A stretch of DNA of 64,000 bases, taken from assembly GCA_011033025.1 (NCBI GenBank), contig WFMF01000418.1, positions 62,001-126,000 of the forward strand, read 5' to 3'. Positions 9,868-21,009 of this stretch are shown piece after piece. The position numbers and the translations under genes were made by a program. Origin of the DNA: Beroe forskalii (Eukaryota; Ctenophora; Nuda; Beroida; Beroidae). The stretch's first letter is position 1. Every line of letters starts with the position of its first letter. The notes beneath the pieces are model-generated. The model was not told the DNA's origin. It did no database searches and worked only from the letters and a program-made list of their open reading frames with translations.

Positions 9868-10528
9868 TAATACTACAATACCAAACAAATTCCATAATTA
9901 GAAGCTGTTGTACCTGATGAGGGTATTGAATTGCTCCTGTCGAAGGTACTTGGTATTAGTACCTTCTTCATGTTGGTTGAATATGTGTACAGTATGTGCA
10001 GGTTATTATGAAACTTATAGAAAAATACTAGAAAGTATCCCTGTTATTTGTATTCCACAGTCTCTGTGTAGTGTTCCTCGATTATTTATTGAGGAATTCC
10101 CGAGTCCTGGAGTCTTGCCTCAATCAGTGGTATTGTAACAACAGAGACAAGAAACATTCAAAGAACTAGTAACCACTGAACAGTGTTATATAAGGTCATC
10201 CTCAATGTTACTCATATTGTGGGTTCATTTGAAAGTAACTCAGTGTCACGGGAAGAAACTGGTAATTTAACAACAGATGATTAGGGACTATCTTGCTGAC
10301 TTTCACTGTCGCAGGGTCGGCGACATTATCAGCAGTGCTAACATGCACCCATCAGCAGTGCTAACATGCTTATTATTGAGCAGTACTAAAAAGGAATATG
10401 GTGTAACCTGTGTAACTACTGGATGGGTATACCAGAGTATGACAGAGAGGTAGGGGGTGGTATGGGGCAGTATGAGGCTTGTTATTTTGTTATCAATGTT
10501 AGACACAATGCACAGTGGTAACTAACTA
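9868..10528. other. Noncoding, with a short tandem duplication
   Basis: No gene was recognised. Near 10330-10372 a 27-base segment (ATCAGCAGTGCTAACATG...) is duplicated in tandem. Confidence 0.4.
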
Positions 10529-10970
10529 GGGGGGGGGGTCCACCGGCCAATGGCCAACCGTCTAAAAAAATTGCTGTTTCGGCCAATTGGCCGTTTGCCG
10601 TTTGGCTGTTTTTTTCATTTTTTATCCCTGGTTTCGGCCAGAAGCATTATAGTTGAAAGTTGTGAGAGAAAAAGTTGTTACAATTTCTATTACTGACATT
10701 TTCCTGCTAATTTGATTGGTGGGGGTGTCAAATGTGTCAATCATTCAATCAGGGTCGTTGAAACAGTCGAAATTTGCCCTTGTGCTTGAAGAAGGCCCAA
10801 GCTCCATACGTTTATATAATGCTGTTTTATGTTGCCAAAAAAAGACTTTTGAAAGCTATTAATGGTCTAGGATATGTAGTTTTAACCCTTGATAAGTTCA
10901 AGTTTAGATCATCCCTACTGTTAGGTTCTTCCCTTATCTAAATTAATAATTTCAAAGTGTTCGTGCGTCT

Positions 10971-11098
10971 GTGTATGTATGTATGTATGTATGTATGTAT
11001 GTATGTATGTATGTATGTATGTATGTATGTATGTATGTATGTATGTATGTATGTATGTATGTATGTATGTATGTATGTATGTATGTATGTATGTGTGT
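10971..11098 (+). repeat. (TATG)n microsatellite, about 31 copies
   Basis: An uninterrupted TATG run ends in a short TG run. Open frames on both strands here (His-Thr-Tyr-Ile or Met-Tyr-Val-Cys repeats) are artefacts of the tetranucleotide. Confidence 0.95.
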
Positions 11099-11149
11099 GT
11101 GTAATAGTTTATGCAGTACTAAGGCCTTATAATTTGCAATGATTCCTAG

Positions 11150-12835
11150 GATAGGCCTAGGCCTCTTGTGTAGTGCAGCATGCAATTCATTTGACCCTCC
11201 AACATTACATCTCCAGACACTTGATCCCCTCACACTTGATCCCCCATAATTTCTAAAATCTGATAGACAGGATTTGGATATTGCAATAATGTTATAGTGA
11301 TTGTATATCACACATTATTTTATCTAAACAAAAATCTCATATATAAAACTAAAAAATCTATAAGACATGTAGGTAGTCGTAGTTAGGAAGCTGTCAGCAC
11401 TTAGGTCTGGAGTAGTTCCGGAAAAGGATCTGGATCCTCTCGTTCCTCCTTGTTTCCAGGGCAGAGGGCTTGAACACATCTCCTCTGGTGGCACTGAACA
11501 TCTTGGTTCAGGAGAGGTTCTTTCCACTTAAAGACCTTGTGTAAGCCGCACATCAATGCGTTTGATCTGTGTTGATTCATCGAGGAATGTAATGTCAGGG
11601 AGGGTCAAATGTCGCAGCAATCCTCAAACTGTGATGTTGGATACCCCGCTTTCCTCTACAGATTTGCAGTACTGAAGTAGGGGGTGTAATTTCTGGGGAT
11701 GTAAGGTCAGGGATGTAATGTTGGGGGGTCTAGTGTCTCTTTACCAGTTTTATGTTGCTTTGACCAGAGGAAGCACCTCGTCAGGGTGAATTCCCCCTTA
11801 GCAGATGTTTACAGTGACAGTAAGACCCTCATTAATTATAGGGTCTCCAATGATGAGGTGCCTATAATAGAGATAGAGGGACTATCTGGTAAAAGTAGGG
11901 ATCTGTTGTAGCTTGGGGGACCAGATGTACCATCATATCCAGGATGTGCAGGCTAAGCCATATTCCAAGGCACCAAGGTTTGCACCCAGGTAGATGGATA
12001 GATCTGTGTGCAGCAGGAGGGGAGTTGGTGGTTTCTGCAACGCTCGATTGGGATGGACACGGAATCCATTGGGAAGGGGCTGCAGGACAGGATGAAAAGA
12101 CTGCAGAGGGACTGGGTAGAAGACTCAGAACGAAGTTGAGGAGCAGTGGCTGATCATGAGGAAGTTGAGGAGGAGGCCAAGGTACTAAGGCGAGACAGGG
12201 CTTAGGGAATCCATGGTACCGAGGCGGGGGGAGACTAGATGGGCAGGGGCACTTTCAGGGCTAAATTGGGGCAAAGAGGGGCTGTACTGGCTTACTGATT
12301 TACTGGAAATAAGGATGGTGGAAGAATGGGCAGGAGGTGAAGCTGAAGGACACTGGTGTTGATGGAGGTAATATTAGTTGTGGAAAGGAGATGTTAGTGG
12401 TGGAAAGGCCCCAGAAGTGGGAGCAGAGTGGATTTTACTGGTTGCAGGGCCTTGAGGTTGACAGAATTCAGGAAGCCAACTTTAGCTCCAATAGTCCAAT
12501 GTCAGGGTGGGTGATTCCTTACAGGACTCTGTGCCTCAGTCTTAATTGGCAAGCCCTTCTATCAGAATTAAGGAGCCCTCATGCAAGGATTTTCCTTTCA
12601 AGCACTCCAGTACTTTCCTGGCCACTAGAACATATTCAATACCTCTTGGTGAACCTATTGAGATGTTAACAGTAGGATGATCCTGGTTTATGAGTTGCTA
12701 AAAAGTACTAGACTGTACTAAAATGAGCTAAATTATCTTTAATATCATATTTTTTTCGCGATTTCGATATTAGTGTCTTCAAATGTACTCAGATGTGTTC
12801 TTAGACCCCCCTAAAGAGCCGTAAATATCAAAAAT
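11150..12835. other. Interior of the GGCCAAT element, no gene recognised
   Basis: Contains repeated words such as GGATGTAA and ACTTGATCCCC and several short open frames on both strands, none resembling a known protein. Confidence 0.35.
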
Positions 12836-12947
12836 AGAAAAACGGCCAACCGGCCAACCGGCCAACCGTCTAAAAATTTCCAATTTCGGCCAATTGGCCG
12901 ATGGCCATTGGCCGATGGCCATTGGCCGGTGGATCCCCCCCTAACTA

Positions 12948-13318
12948 CCTGCAGTTTATCAGTTGTAAATCAGTTAGCTGTCAACTTTATAAATTTTATA
13001 TTCCAATGTTGAGTATTATTGATGTTATTTGTATTGTCTTGTGTCAGATGACAACGTTTAATACCCACTACCCAGCTTATTACCAGGAATAATCGATTTT
13101 TTTAAACCATGAATCATACTAAGCTTATGTTTGAACATTTGTTTTGATTTAACTGTCTTCTGGCCCACGCTTAGATAGTTAGAGATGGTAGCAATGTCAT
13201 TTTGTCAGACTTAAGCATGTAAAAATGTATCATTTTATTGTTTATTTATTATCATTTTATTTTTGCTGGTGGTTTTTGGATCATAGCTGGTAGTTTTTTA
13301 ATCACATTACAGTAGTAT
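12948..13318. other. Short intergenic spacer
   Basis: AT-rich, nothing recognised; it ends at the TTAA target site of the Kolobok element. Confidence 0.4.
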
Positions 13319-13774
13319 TTAAAGGCCAACTGATCATTTCAAAAAAGTATTCGGTTTTTGGTCGGAATATCATCAAATATGTTTAGTATGTAAATTGTAC
13401 ATAGTTTCTGTTTACATAACACGTCGTAATTGGTGTAATCGATACTTTTCCTACAACGCTGTGACGTATGATGTGGGAAGGGGATTGCGCGCTGAATCAA
13501 TGTTATTAAGTTATTATAGCGATATGCTGCTGTACGTGTTGATACATGTCTTTTGCACTGTTTGTTTTGTGTGTTTCGGATGTTTTGTATTAAAGTATTA
13601 TCGGTTAATTATACACATGAATTGAATAATTTATGGTCTTAATTGTGCTCACTGCTCACATAATTGCCTGCATACATAATACTACTATCTTTGAAATAAG
13701 ATAATTGTGTGACACAGACATTGTTGCCATCCAATCTATGGTTCGATTTTAGACCAAAATATGTCCAAATCCAC

Positions 13775-14180
13775 GTTACGTAACGCACACTTTTTACTCG
13801 ATTTTGAGGATTCAAAGGTCAAGGCAGCCAAATTGAAGTCATCACAGCACTATTCCTTGCTTTAGAGACAAACTTCAAACATTCGTTGAGCCTATTTGAT
13901 GTTTTGAATGAGAATTGGTTGCAAAGAAAATTTTACACAAGCCATCAAAAATGTTACGTAACGCACAGGACTGGATCTAATAAAATCAATTGACAGAATT
14001 TGATCACAAAAGTCAGTTCCATGTGAGCGAATGGGGAGTTCACACTAGTTTCTAATGATAGAAGAATATATAAACTTTAAGTTTAACAATGCTTTTATTG
14101 GTTGATGCACTCCATTTTCTTTTTACCAGGCTCACATAATTTGTTACGTAATGCACAAATTGCCTGTTACGTAATGCACA
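13775..14180 (+). promoter_or_regulatory. Four GTTACGTAAYGCACA repeats inside the Kolobok left end
   Basis: Copies lie at 13775-13789 and 13953-13967 (GTTACGTAACGCACA) and at 14143-14157 and 14166-14180 (GTTACGTAATGCACA), all in the same orientation. The core TTACGTAA is also the palindrome bound by PAR-bZIP/NFIL3 factors. Their position 450-860 bp inside the TIR suggests subterminal sites for the element's own THAP transposase; this is inference. Confidence 0.55.
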
Positions 14181-15451
14181 AATTTACCTCACTGTGAATA
14201 GACCTATTTTATACTGTTCTATTGGCATAGTAAGGCCTCAATTAGATGCAGGAGCAATCAAGGTCCTCAATCTAAAAAAAATGTTGGTGGTTCTATCAAT
14301 TTCAGTCCCATATTAGGCCATCAAAGTGTAGCAAAAATTGGATCAATTTTCTGTGATTTTACTGTCATACTTAGAATATTTCATTTCTGACAGGGTTAAA
14401 GATAACTCTTGGTATCACCAGCAACTTTCCAAGATGAATAACGGCCGATTCCTATCGTGAGAGGGCCAAATTCAACGATTTTCGATTTGCTAGTAGAAAA
14501 AGATGTTTTTTTTTGTGTCTACAGAAGTGGCAAATTTTGAGAAAATCACTTTTTAGGCCATTAAAGCACAATTCTCAAGGGCATTGATATCTTATACCCC
14601 TGAATACATTTTTTGATAGCATTTAGGTTCTAGAAAAGAAAATTTATCGATTTATGCTTTGATTTTCTAATGTATGTGGGATTGAAATGACTAAATACTA
14701 ACTTTCTTTTGTAATTCTTTTCTAAGTTCAAATTTACTTTTACATTCATATCTGTAAGTTATTACAGAATTTTCTGATTAAATGGTTATTTCTTGCAGTT
14801 TCTTCATTGAAAATTAATTGGAAAAGTTTTGCATTCGTAATTCTCAACTTGCCAAGGCCATATTGTCTAAATTTGATCAGTCTAAGCTTTCACACATATT
14901 ATATGACGACCAAAAAAGTATCCAAAACAGCTGAAAATGAGTTTTCGGCATAAATGGAAATGAATTAAGGCTTTTACAAAACTTTTGCATCATTTTGTTC
15001 ACGTAAACGCACATCAATTGTCCCCAAAGAGTTTTTAAACGTCACTTCAAAATAGTTAGAGAAAGCGAGTTTTCATATTAAAATATGAATCAAACTAGAT
15101 CAAAAAGTCCACTATTAAGCAAAAATTATTCCCTTGATTACAAATATAAGCATTCTTTATGATAATTCAAAAATGCCATTAATTGAGGGCTGAACATTGT
15201 CCAAAAGTAGCCCTTACTCAATCGCGCAAATCGTCGAGGTCTTTCAATATTTTTTGATGCGGTTTTTTGCATCATTTAGAGGAAAGTCTTAGCTTTCATT
15301 TGAAGTCAAAACTTTTTGCTGGACTGATGATTTCAAATTTCAAAATTTTTCCTCGTTTTCGTGGATTTGCCCATATATTGCTATTCCCATCATTCTAATT
15401 GTATATTGGTAGGTTTACGTATTGACAATTGAACCTGTGGACTGAGGTGTA

Positions 15452-16468
15452 TTGTCAGTTTCGATGGTTGCCAGTTGTGTCGTCGGAGGATGTTCGAATA
15501 CTACATCATCTAGCAGTACTCGTCGTGACTTCCTTATATTTCATAGAGCTCCAATTGATTCGACTAGTAGATCCAAGTGGGATGGGAGACTCAATCGTCC
15601 GTTGGATAATGTAAGGAACCTCAAGAGGTATTGTGTGTGTTCAGACCACTTCTGTGATGACGATTATGAGCCGAGTTTCTTCATAAAATATAAGGTCAAG
15701 GGATATAAGAAGTTTATGAAGCTGCCTCTGAGGAACGATGCTGTCCCCAACACAGACAGAGTAACTGGGCGACAAGAGTTATTCCTATACAAGTTTGTGA
15801 AAGAAGATGTCAAGAAGACACCGAGGATAAGAATAAATAGACGTGTCCTGGCTGAAATGGACGAATACAGTTCGAAGATTGATGTGCAGGCTTTCCCATA
15901 TACGCCTTCTGGTGGGCAATCTTCGAGCACTGCCCTCGATTCAGATACACTACCAACACCAGCCACGCCTACAATGTGTGATGTGACTGAAGAATTCAGT
16001 GAATCTGATTCAGAAGTATCAGATGATGATGAGGACCAGGACTATAATCCAGAAGAAGAAGAGAGTTCTGATGAAGAAGATGAGGATAATCGACCGAGAC
16101 AATCTCATCCCAAGAAAGACAAAAGGAAAAGCCTCTTCGATTTCGTATGGACTTTTATAGCTGTGGAACAGCTCCTTGACTTTTTCAAGTGGTGCCCAGA
16201 TTGTGGATCTCCTGCAGAAGTTATCAAATGTTACAGTGTTGGATTTGCTACATGCGTACAATACAAATGTTCAGGGCCAAGTCAGCACAATGGATTGTGG
16301 AATTCATCAGGACGTCTATATAAGAGAAGATATAACATCAACATCCTATTCGCAAGTGCCATGTCTATGTGTGGAGTCAGCTACACTATGTTGAAGAGTA
16401 TTTTTGGACTGTTGAAGATACCCATAATTTGTGAGAGGAGGTATCATATAATAACTAAAAAGGGCTGA
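15452..16468 (+). CDS. Kolobok THAP-type transposase, N-terminal part
   Basis: 338 codons. Residues 1-95 form a THAP zinc finger: C5, C10, C59 and H62 (CSDHF) as C2CH ligands, the conserved W39, and an AVP box at 93-95. THAP domains bind DNA, here presumably the element's own ends. The start was chosen because C5 must lie close to the initiator. Residues about 165-215 are strongly acidic (Asp/Glu/Ser) and are followed by a basic patch and a CPDCGSPAEVIKCYS zinc-like region typical of the linker before the catalytic core. The frame ends at TGA 16466-16468, a second stop (TAG) follows at 16475-16477, and the same frame reopens at 16493. The transposase is therefore interrupted; the neighbouring frame reads protein-like (GLNPVVYTL) across the gap, which suggests a pair of compensating indels. 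Confidence 0.85.
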   Translation: MSVSMVASCVVGGCSNTTSSSSTRRDFLIFHRAPIDSTSRSKWDGRLNRPLDNVRNLKRYCVCSDHFCDDDYEPSFFIKYKVKGYKKFMKLPLRNDAVPNTDRVTGRQELFLYKFVKEDVKKTPRIRINRRVLAEMDEYSSKIDVQAFPYTPSGGQSSSTALDSDTLPTPATPTMCDVTEEFSESDSEVSDDDEDQDYNPEEEESSDEEDEDNRPRQSHPKKDKRKSLFDFVWTFIAVEQLLDFFKWCPDCGSPAEVIKCYSVGFATCVQYKCSGPSQHNGLWNSSGRLYKRRYNINILFASAMSMCGVSYTMLKSIFGLLKIPIICERRYHIITKKG

Positions 16469-16492
16469 ATCCCGTAGTTTATACTTTATAGT

Positions 16493-17659
16493 ATGTTCAC
16501 CAAGATGCGAGATACAACTATAAACTCTCTTACAGCTGGCGGATCACAGCTGCTCACACTAGTGGGGGATGGCCAATTCGACTCCCCAGGCCATTGCGCA
16601 AAGTACTGTGTTTACAGCATCTTACACAGTGCTTCAGGTAAAATCATAGACTTCATGATTACGCAAAGGGGAGAGTTCGACGAGGAATTGGAACGAGCTG
16701 GTTGTAGGGAACTTTTGAAAAAGCTGATATCAAAAGGTATAGATAAATTCAACTTCGTTACCGATCGACACAGTGGTATTCGTAAGATGATTGCGGAGAA
16801 TCCTTTATTTGAGAACATCGCTCATTTCTTTGATATATGGCATATGGCCAAGAGTGTTGGGAAGGATTTGACAAAACTCTGCAAGCTTAAAAGGAATGCT
16901 CCTCTTTTGCCGTGGGTAAAGCCAATTATAAACCATTTTTGGTATTCCTGTCGTAATAGTGGTGGTGACAAAACTAAGTTGATAGAAATGTTCCACTCGT
17001 TTCTCCTTCACATCACTAACAGTCATAAATGGACCATGGGTGCTTTCAAGAAACTTCGAGGGGACAACCTCTATCCGACATTCACTAAGGTTTTTGAGTG
17101 TGTTCATGCTAATTTGAAGATGAAAAAAGTACAACTTCGACGAGGAGCATGGCTCCAGAGATCCAGCAGAGTGTTTCAAGACCTTTTCAAGCGCATGACA
17201 AGGAAGAATCTGTCTGATGATATTCAGCACTGTGCTCATTTCGTTCACACTGGCTCTCTTGAAAACTATCATAATGTTCGCCTAAAGTACTTGCCAAAGA
17301 GAATCCATTTTACCAGAGAAACCACAGCCATTCGGTCGATGCTCACAGTGATTGAGGTCAACAGCAACATTAGAGCTGAGCAGTCAACTAAGATGTATGG
17401 TAGATGGAGCAAGCACAATGCAGAGTGGGTTCTGAAAAGAGGTTATGATGCCAAGGACTTCTCATATCGCACTGAAATAATAAACATGATAAAGAGGAAT
17501 ATTGTTGCTGGCAAGGTCCTTAGGATTGACATGAGAGAATACATTCCGACAGATCTCCCAACAATAGCTAAGAAACCTAAACCATCTAAAGAGGAACTGC
17601 TCAAACGTCATAAATCAAGAATGGAACTGTCTCAGGCTTCTCCCACTCCAAGTCTTTGA
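16493..17659 (+). CDS. Kolobok transposase, catalytic part (DDE core)
   Basis: 388 codons in the same frame as the THAP part and 24 bases beyond its stop. It carries the superfamily pattern: GDGQFDSPGHCAKYC (first Asp, residue 26), FVTDRHSGIRKMI (second Asp, residue 91), IAHFFDIWHMAKSVGK, and TGSLENYHNVRLKYLPKR with the Glu near residue 257. Together these give the DDE metal-binding triad of an RNase H-fold transposase that cuts and pastes DNA. The ATG at 16493 is probably only the first methionine after the break, because the domain expects sequence continuous with the THAP part. The C-terminus is basic (KKPKPSKEELLKRHKSR). A polyadenylation-like ATAAATAAA follows at about 17736. The catalytic residues are intact although the reading frame is broken upstream. 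Confidence 0.85.
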   Translation: MFTKMRDTTINSLTAGGSQLLTLVGDGQFDSPGHCAKYCVYSILHSASGKIIDFMITQRGEFDEELERAGCRELLKKLISKGIDKFNFVTDRHSGIRKMIAENPLFENIAHFFDIWHMAKSVGKDLTKLCKLKRNAPLLPWVKPIINHFWYSCRNSGGDKTKLIEMFHSFLLHITNSHKWTMGAFKKLRGDNLYPTFTKVFECVHANLKMKKVQLRRGAWLQRSSRVFQDLFKRMTRKNLSDDIQHCAHFVHTGSLENYHNVRLKYLPKRIHFTRETTAIRSMLTVIEVNSNIRAEQSTKMYGRWSKHNAEWVLKRGYDAKDFSYRTEIINMIKRNIVAGKVLRIDMREYIPTDLPTIAKKPKPSKEELLKRHKSRMELSQASPTPSL

Positions 17660-18022
17660 CTGAACTTTATTTTTGAAGATGATTTGACTGTTTCATTGTT
17701 TTTTCAGCTTTTAACTACTGTCTGTTACCCATGATATAAATAAAACTCTAAATCCTCAGCTCAGTGGAGCTCAGTTCTTATCTATACCACTTTTTAATAG
17801 TAACTATATGAACTTATGTACTGTCATGTGTAATGTATACTTGACTTCTTCATTGTATCTTGTCGTGTACGTAAGTTTCACAAATTATGAACGACTATTC
17901 CACTATACTAGATTACCTGCTATTTGAAATCTGTCGTTCAAACACTAATGTTATGAAAAAATAATCTGAATCCGTTGATTTGACGAATAATAATCATACT
18001 TTATCCATCGGTATTCAGTAGT

Positions 18023-18631
18023 ATGGAATCCAGCGATTTAGATCACTATGATCCACCAATGTTAGACGGCTCGCCACACGCCAGTGACGACGAAGAAGTG
18101 GATCCACCAGAGTATCAAGAATCGAGTGATGAGGACGAATATGATGGCACAGTGTTTGCTAACATAAATCACGATAGGTTACAACACACCATCGATTATT
18201 GGTGCACTTGTCAGTTCTGTGAACCAATGAGCAGTGAGAGGGAATGTGTGTGTTGTCGAGAAAGTCAACTCATAGGACGTTTGATTGGCCCTAACGAAAC
18301 GTGTGTCACACAAACTGGGCAATTCAAGGAACTTGTCCTAAATGAAGATGGCATTCGCTTTGCTCGCTACTTGTACTCCATGAACATCGAGGATGAGGAA
18401 AAGAGGGCCCGTTATTTAGCAGCAGATATCAGTAAACCATCTAAAATGAGGTTCCTTGCGTACAAACAATTCATCAATCAATTATCTTCCACGGAGTTTG
18501 ATAGACAAATTAGATACATCCTACCATCTTGTGTGGTTACTGCCATACGGCGTAAATTTCCAAATCTTGAAGGGGAAAAGTATACGGGGTATGTTACGTT
18601 ATCAACCAGTGAATGTACAAGTCTTCCGTAA
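18023..18631 (+). CDS. Protein with P2X7 'ballast'-type cysteine domain, transposon passenger gene
   Basis: 202 codons. An acidic N-terminus (residues 1-45, rich in Asp/Glu/Ser) leads into DYWCTCQFC at 58-66 and ERECVCCRE at 72-80, giving C61, C63, C66, C75, C77 and C78, then C94 and ILPSC at 166-170, and IRRKFPNLEGEKYTGY at 175-190. The order Cys-rich knuckle, ETCVTQ, F-K-LVL, hydrophobic helix, ILPSC, R-K-FP, Y-GF/GY matches the cytoplasmic C-terminal ballast domain of vertebrate P2X7 receptors, a zinc-binding domain. There are no P2X channel segments. It lies inside the Kolobok TIRs, downstream of and co-oriented with the transposase, and has its own ATG and an AATAAA at about 18637. Its role in the element is unknown; DNA or protein binding that aids transposition is possible. 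The frame is intact. Confidence 0.85.
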   Translation: MESSDLDHYDPPMLDGSPHASDDEEVDPPEYQESSDEDEYDGTVFANINHDRLQHTIDYWCTCQFCEPMSSERECVCCRESQLIGRLIGPNETCVTQTGQFKELVLNEDGIRFARYLYSMNIEDEEKRARYLAADISKPSKMRFLAYKQFINQLSSTEFDRQIRYILPSCVVTAIRRKFPNLEGEKYTGYVTLSTSECTSLP

Positions 18632-19024
18632 TGTTCAATAAACGACAATAAAAAGGTAAAAATCAGCATTATCACACCATTATTTCAAAATGTGGTTTTG
18701 TTAGAAGTTCGTTATTTTATTCATTAATTGATCCAAAAATTCGTTTTGCTTTAGAATTGAATTAAAATATTCCGTCATCGCCTATTAAACGCATCTTAAC
18801 GTGCTCCAGCTACAGGCTCTGGAATCCGGCTATAATTACAGTAGTTTGTATTGTGATATCCCACTTGTTCCCACAACGTACGTAAGCAGTGATACTTTAG
18901 CTTCCTATACTGGGCGCTGCGTATCATATATCAAGCGCGGACTTTGATACATGTTATTTATATAGTGTCGGGCGTGGTTTGGCATAATTATCTCGTAAAC
19001 TTGTAATGATCAGTTGGCCTTTAA

Positions 19025-20590
19025 GAGTTTAAGTTATGAACATTATATTTCAACAATTTGCTTTGTAATTCTTCCCTTATTTCATTGCAAATTTGAAACA
19101 AATGTTTGGGTGAAACAAATGATATCACGGGATTTCTGCTTCCATTCAATTTGAACTATTTTTCACCTGAAATGTGACTTTGATTACCTTATAAAGTGAG
19201 GGACTGGTTCGATGCCTACTGAGTACTGGAGCATGGTTGTTTACAACACCTGTTTAGTGATAGGCTTCGTCTTAAGCCTCTGGACTCACTGGAGTACATG
19301 TTAAATCTGAATGCATATATAAAGTTCTGTTTTAAACTAAATTTGAGCTCACAATAGCATCCAAAATGTATTGTTCTATGTTTTAGGTATAAGTTCAGAA
19401 TTAGGTCAAAATCGTATACTGAAAACATTTAAACATTCACTTTTTTGTATCAAGTGCCTACTCAAGTAAAGATTCTTGAACCAGGGAACCCTGGCTTGAA
19501 ATCAAGCCTCAGGGCATATCATAAACTCAATCTCTCAATATAAGAACTTAAAACATAGGTAGTATATTGTATTTGTTGAACTGATATCCCCCAAAATAAG
19601 CAAGGAATTCAAACATCACAGTCACAAGTATTGTCTTTGAAGAGATGGACAGCAGGGGTCTGGGGCACAGCCACCAGTAGCCAGAGCGTCTGAGAAAAAT
19701 ATTCCTCATGCAGATAGGATTTTTCTATAAATGCCAAAATAATTTTGAAATTATTCTTTTGCAAGATCCCAATCCACTTAATCCTTGAAATTGGGTAACA
19801 CCCGCCTAACTTTTCTGACCAAAAATCTTCATCCCCTTTTTCCAGAGGTGGATGAAGCTATGCAATTTGACTTACAATAATGTACTGTAATAATCTTATA
19901 TATAATTTCGTAAGAGCACGTGAATAATGTTTGTTTGTGCTTCCGTACCGAATTAAATTTGAGCTTGCCAAGAAAATATCAAGAGAAACGAAGGCAAAAG
20001 GAGAAAGGAGGTGCCGTTGCTATGGAAACCAATTTAAGTGCACGTGCAGATTATGATCAGTTCTATGCGAGTGCTTTCTATTACGCAACTACTTTTAATT
20101 GCTGTGATGTAGTTTTTTTTAAATATGACGTTTCCTTAACTTAACATTCAAGCTTTCAAGTGAAGAATGGACATGACTTGAATGACGGAGGATATTTCAG
20201 ATGGATTGTTGTCATAAAACTGTGGCAGAGGTCGGTCAATGATCAATCCTTAGTCGGTAATAACAGTAGTAACTGTAATTTTGAAATTTTGAAAAGTGTA
20301 CAATTTATTTGAGTTGAATATGGGTGAAGCAGATTACGAAAAATTGATCCTGGCCTGGATCAATCTGAACAAAACAAAATTGTCCAATGTCAGTATGGGA
20401 ATCAGTTGTCAGAATTAACATCATCCCGCGGAACAAAAACGGAAAAAAAGTCACATGATTTAGCACAACTGAGACTAATCGTCGAACTATTTTCCACTCT
20501 GCTCCTTCATAAAATTCGTTGCTCAAAACTATTGATCTGATTTCAATTTTTTGATGCGGTAAAAAGTATCCAGTCAATTTGAATGGTAAT
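19025..20590. other. Intergenic, no gene recognised
   Basis: AT-rich. Near 19650-19740 a stretch with GGGGTCTGGGGCACAGCC resembles an internal part of transposon family 1 copy 1 (3706-3780). The short open frames do not resemble proteins. Confidence 0.4.
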
Positions 20591-20599
20591 GTTCAAAAT

Positions 20600-20790
20600 T
20601 TGCAAAAGAGGTGCTGCGTAGCAGCACCGAGTGAGCTGTGTGTCTGCAGGAGATGACACATACATAATGTAAATTGCAATAATGTAAATAACTTAAATAG
20701 CAATGATTAAAACTTGCGAACGAGGTGCTGCGTAGCAGCGCCGATTGAGCTGTGTGTCTGCAGAGTGCAGGCCCAACGGGCCTGCTAGTA
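20600..20790 (+). repeat. Tandem pair of GGTGCTGCGTAGCAGCACC hairpin units
   Basis: A segment beginning GAGGTGCTGCGTAGCAGC and ending GAGCTGTGTGTCTGCAG occurs twice, near 20609-20656 and 20720-20770. The first copy contains a perfect 8-bp stem (GGTGCTGC/GCAGCACC) with a GTA loop; the second has one change. A GGCCCAACGGGCCTGC hairpin follows. Confidence 0.6.
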
Positions 20791-21009
20791 TAAATTATAA
20801 TTTTGTATCTGTCATTGCCTTTTTTTATCAGCTTTGAAAAGTGGAAAAATGGAAATGTACATTGTACACCTCACATTTTGGTCAAGGGACATGTACATTC
20901 CCCAAGCACAACCCATAGATCGATGACTTTTACTTTTAGGACCCTTTAATTTTTCTGTTCATATATCTATATATAATATTGATTGAATTTGGGATGATCT
21001 AAGTATATA

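Larger units (their letters stand above)
10529..12941. mobile_element. TIR element with GGCCAAT-rich ends
   Basis: The left end, GGGGGGGGGGTCCACCGGCC (10529 on), mirrors the right end GGCCGGTGGATCCCCCCC (to 12941), flanked by TAACTA at 10523-10528 and 12942-12947. Inside each end GGCCAAT/ATTGGCC words are repeated several times (10543-10610 and 12843-12928). The interior contains a TATG microsatellite and no recognisable transposase, so a non-autonomous DNA transposon is likely. The superfamily is undetermined. Confidence 0.65.
13323..19020 (+). mobile_element. Kolobok-type DNA transposon, nearly complete, 5.7 kb
   Basis: The ends are AGGCCAACTGATCATT at 13323-13338 and its exact reverse complement at 19005-19020, flanked by TTAA at 13319-13322 and 19021-19024. 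The TTAA duplication, a short TIR starting AGG and a THAP-containing transposase together match the Kolobok superfamily. The element carries two plus-strand genes: a THAP transposase split by stops (15452-17659) and a ballast-domain protein (18023-18631). About 2.1 kb of noncoding sequence precedes the transposase, including four GTTACGTAAYGCACA repeats. TIR similarity fades after 16 bases, which suggests some age or naturally short TIRs. Confidence 0.85.

Noticed and set aside
10952..11311. Protein genes across the TATG array
   Set aside because: Both strands are open only because the tetranucleotide lacks stops.
13395..13625. Small membrane protein gene
   Set aside because: The frame lies in the noncoding left end of the Kolobok element, with no recognisable start context or homology.
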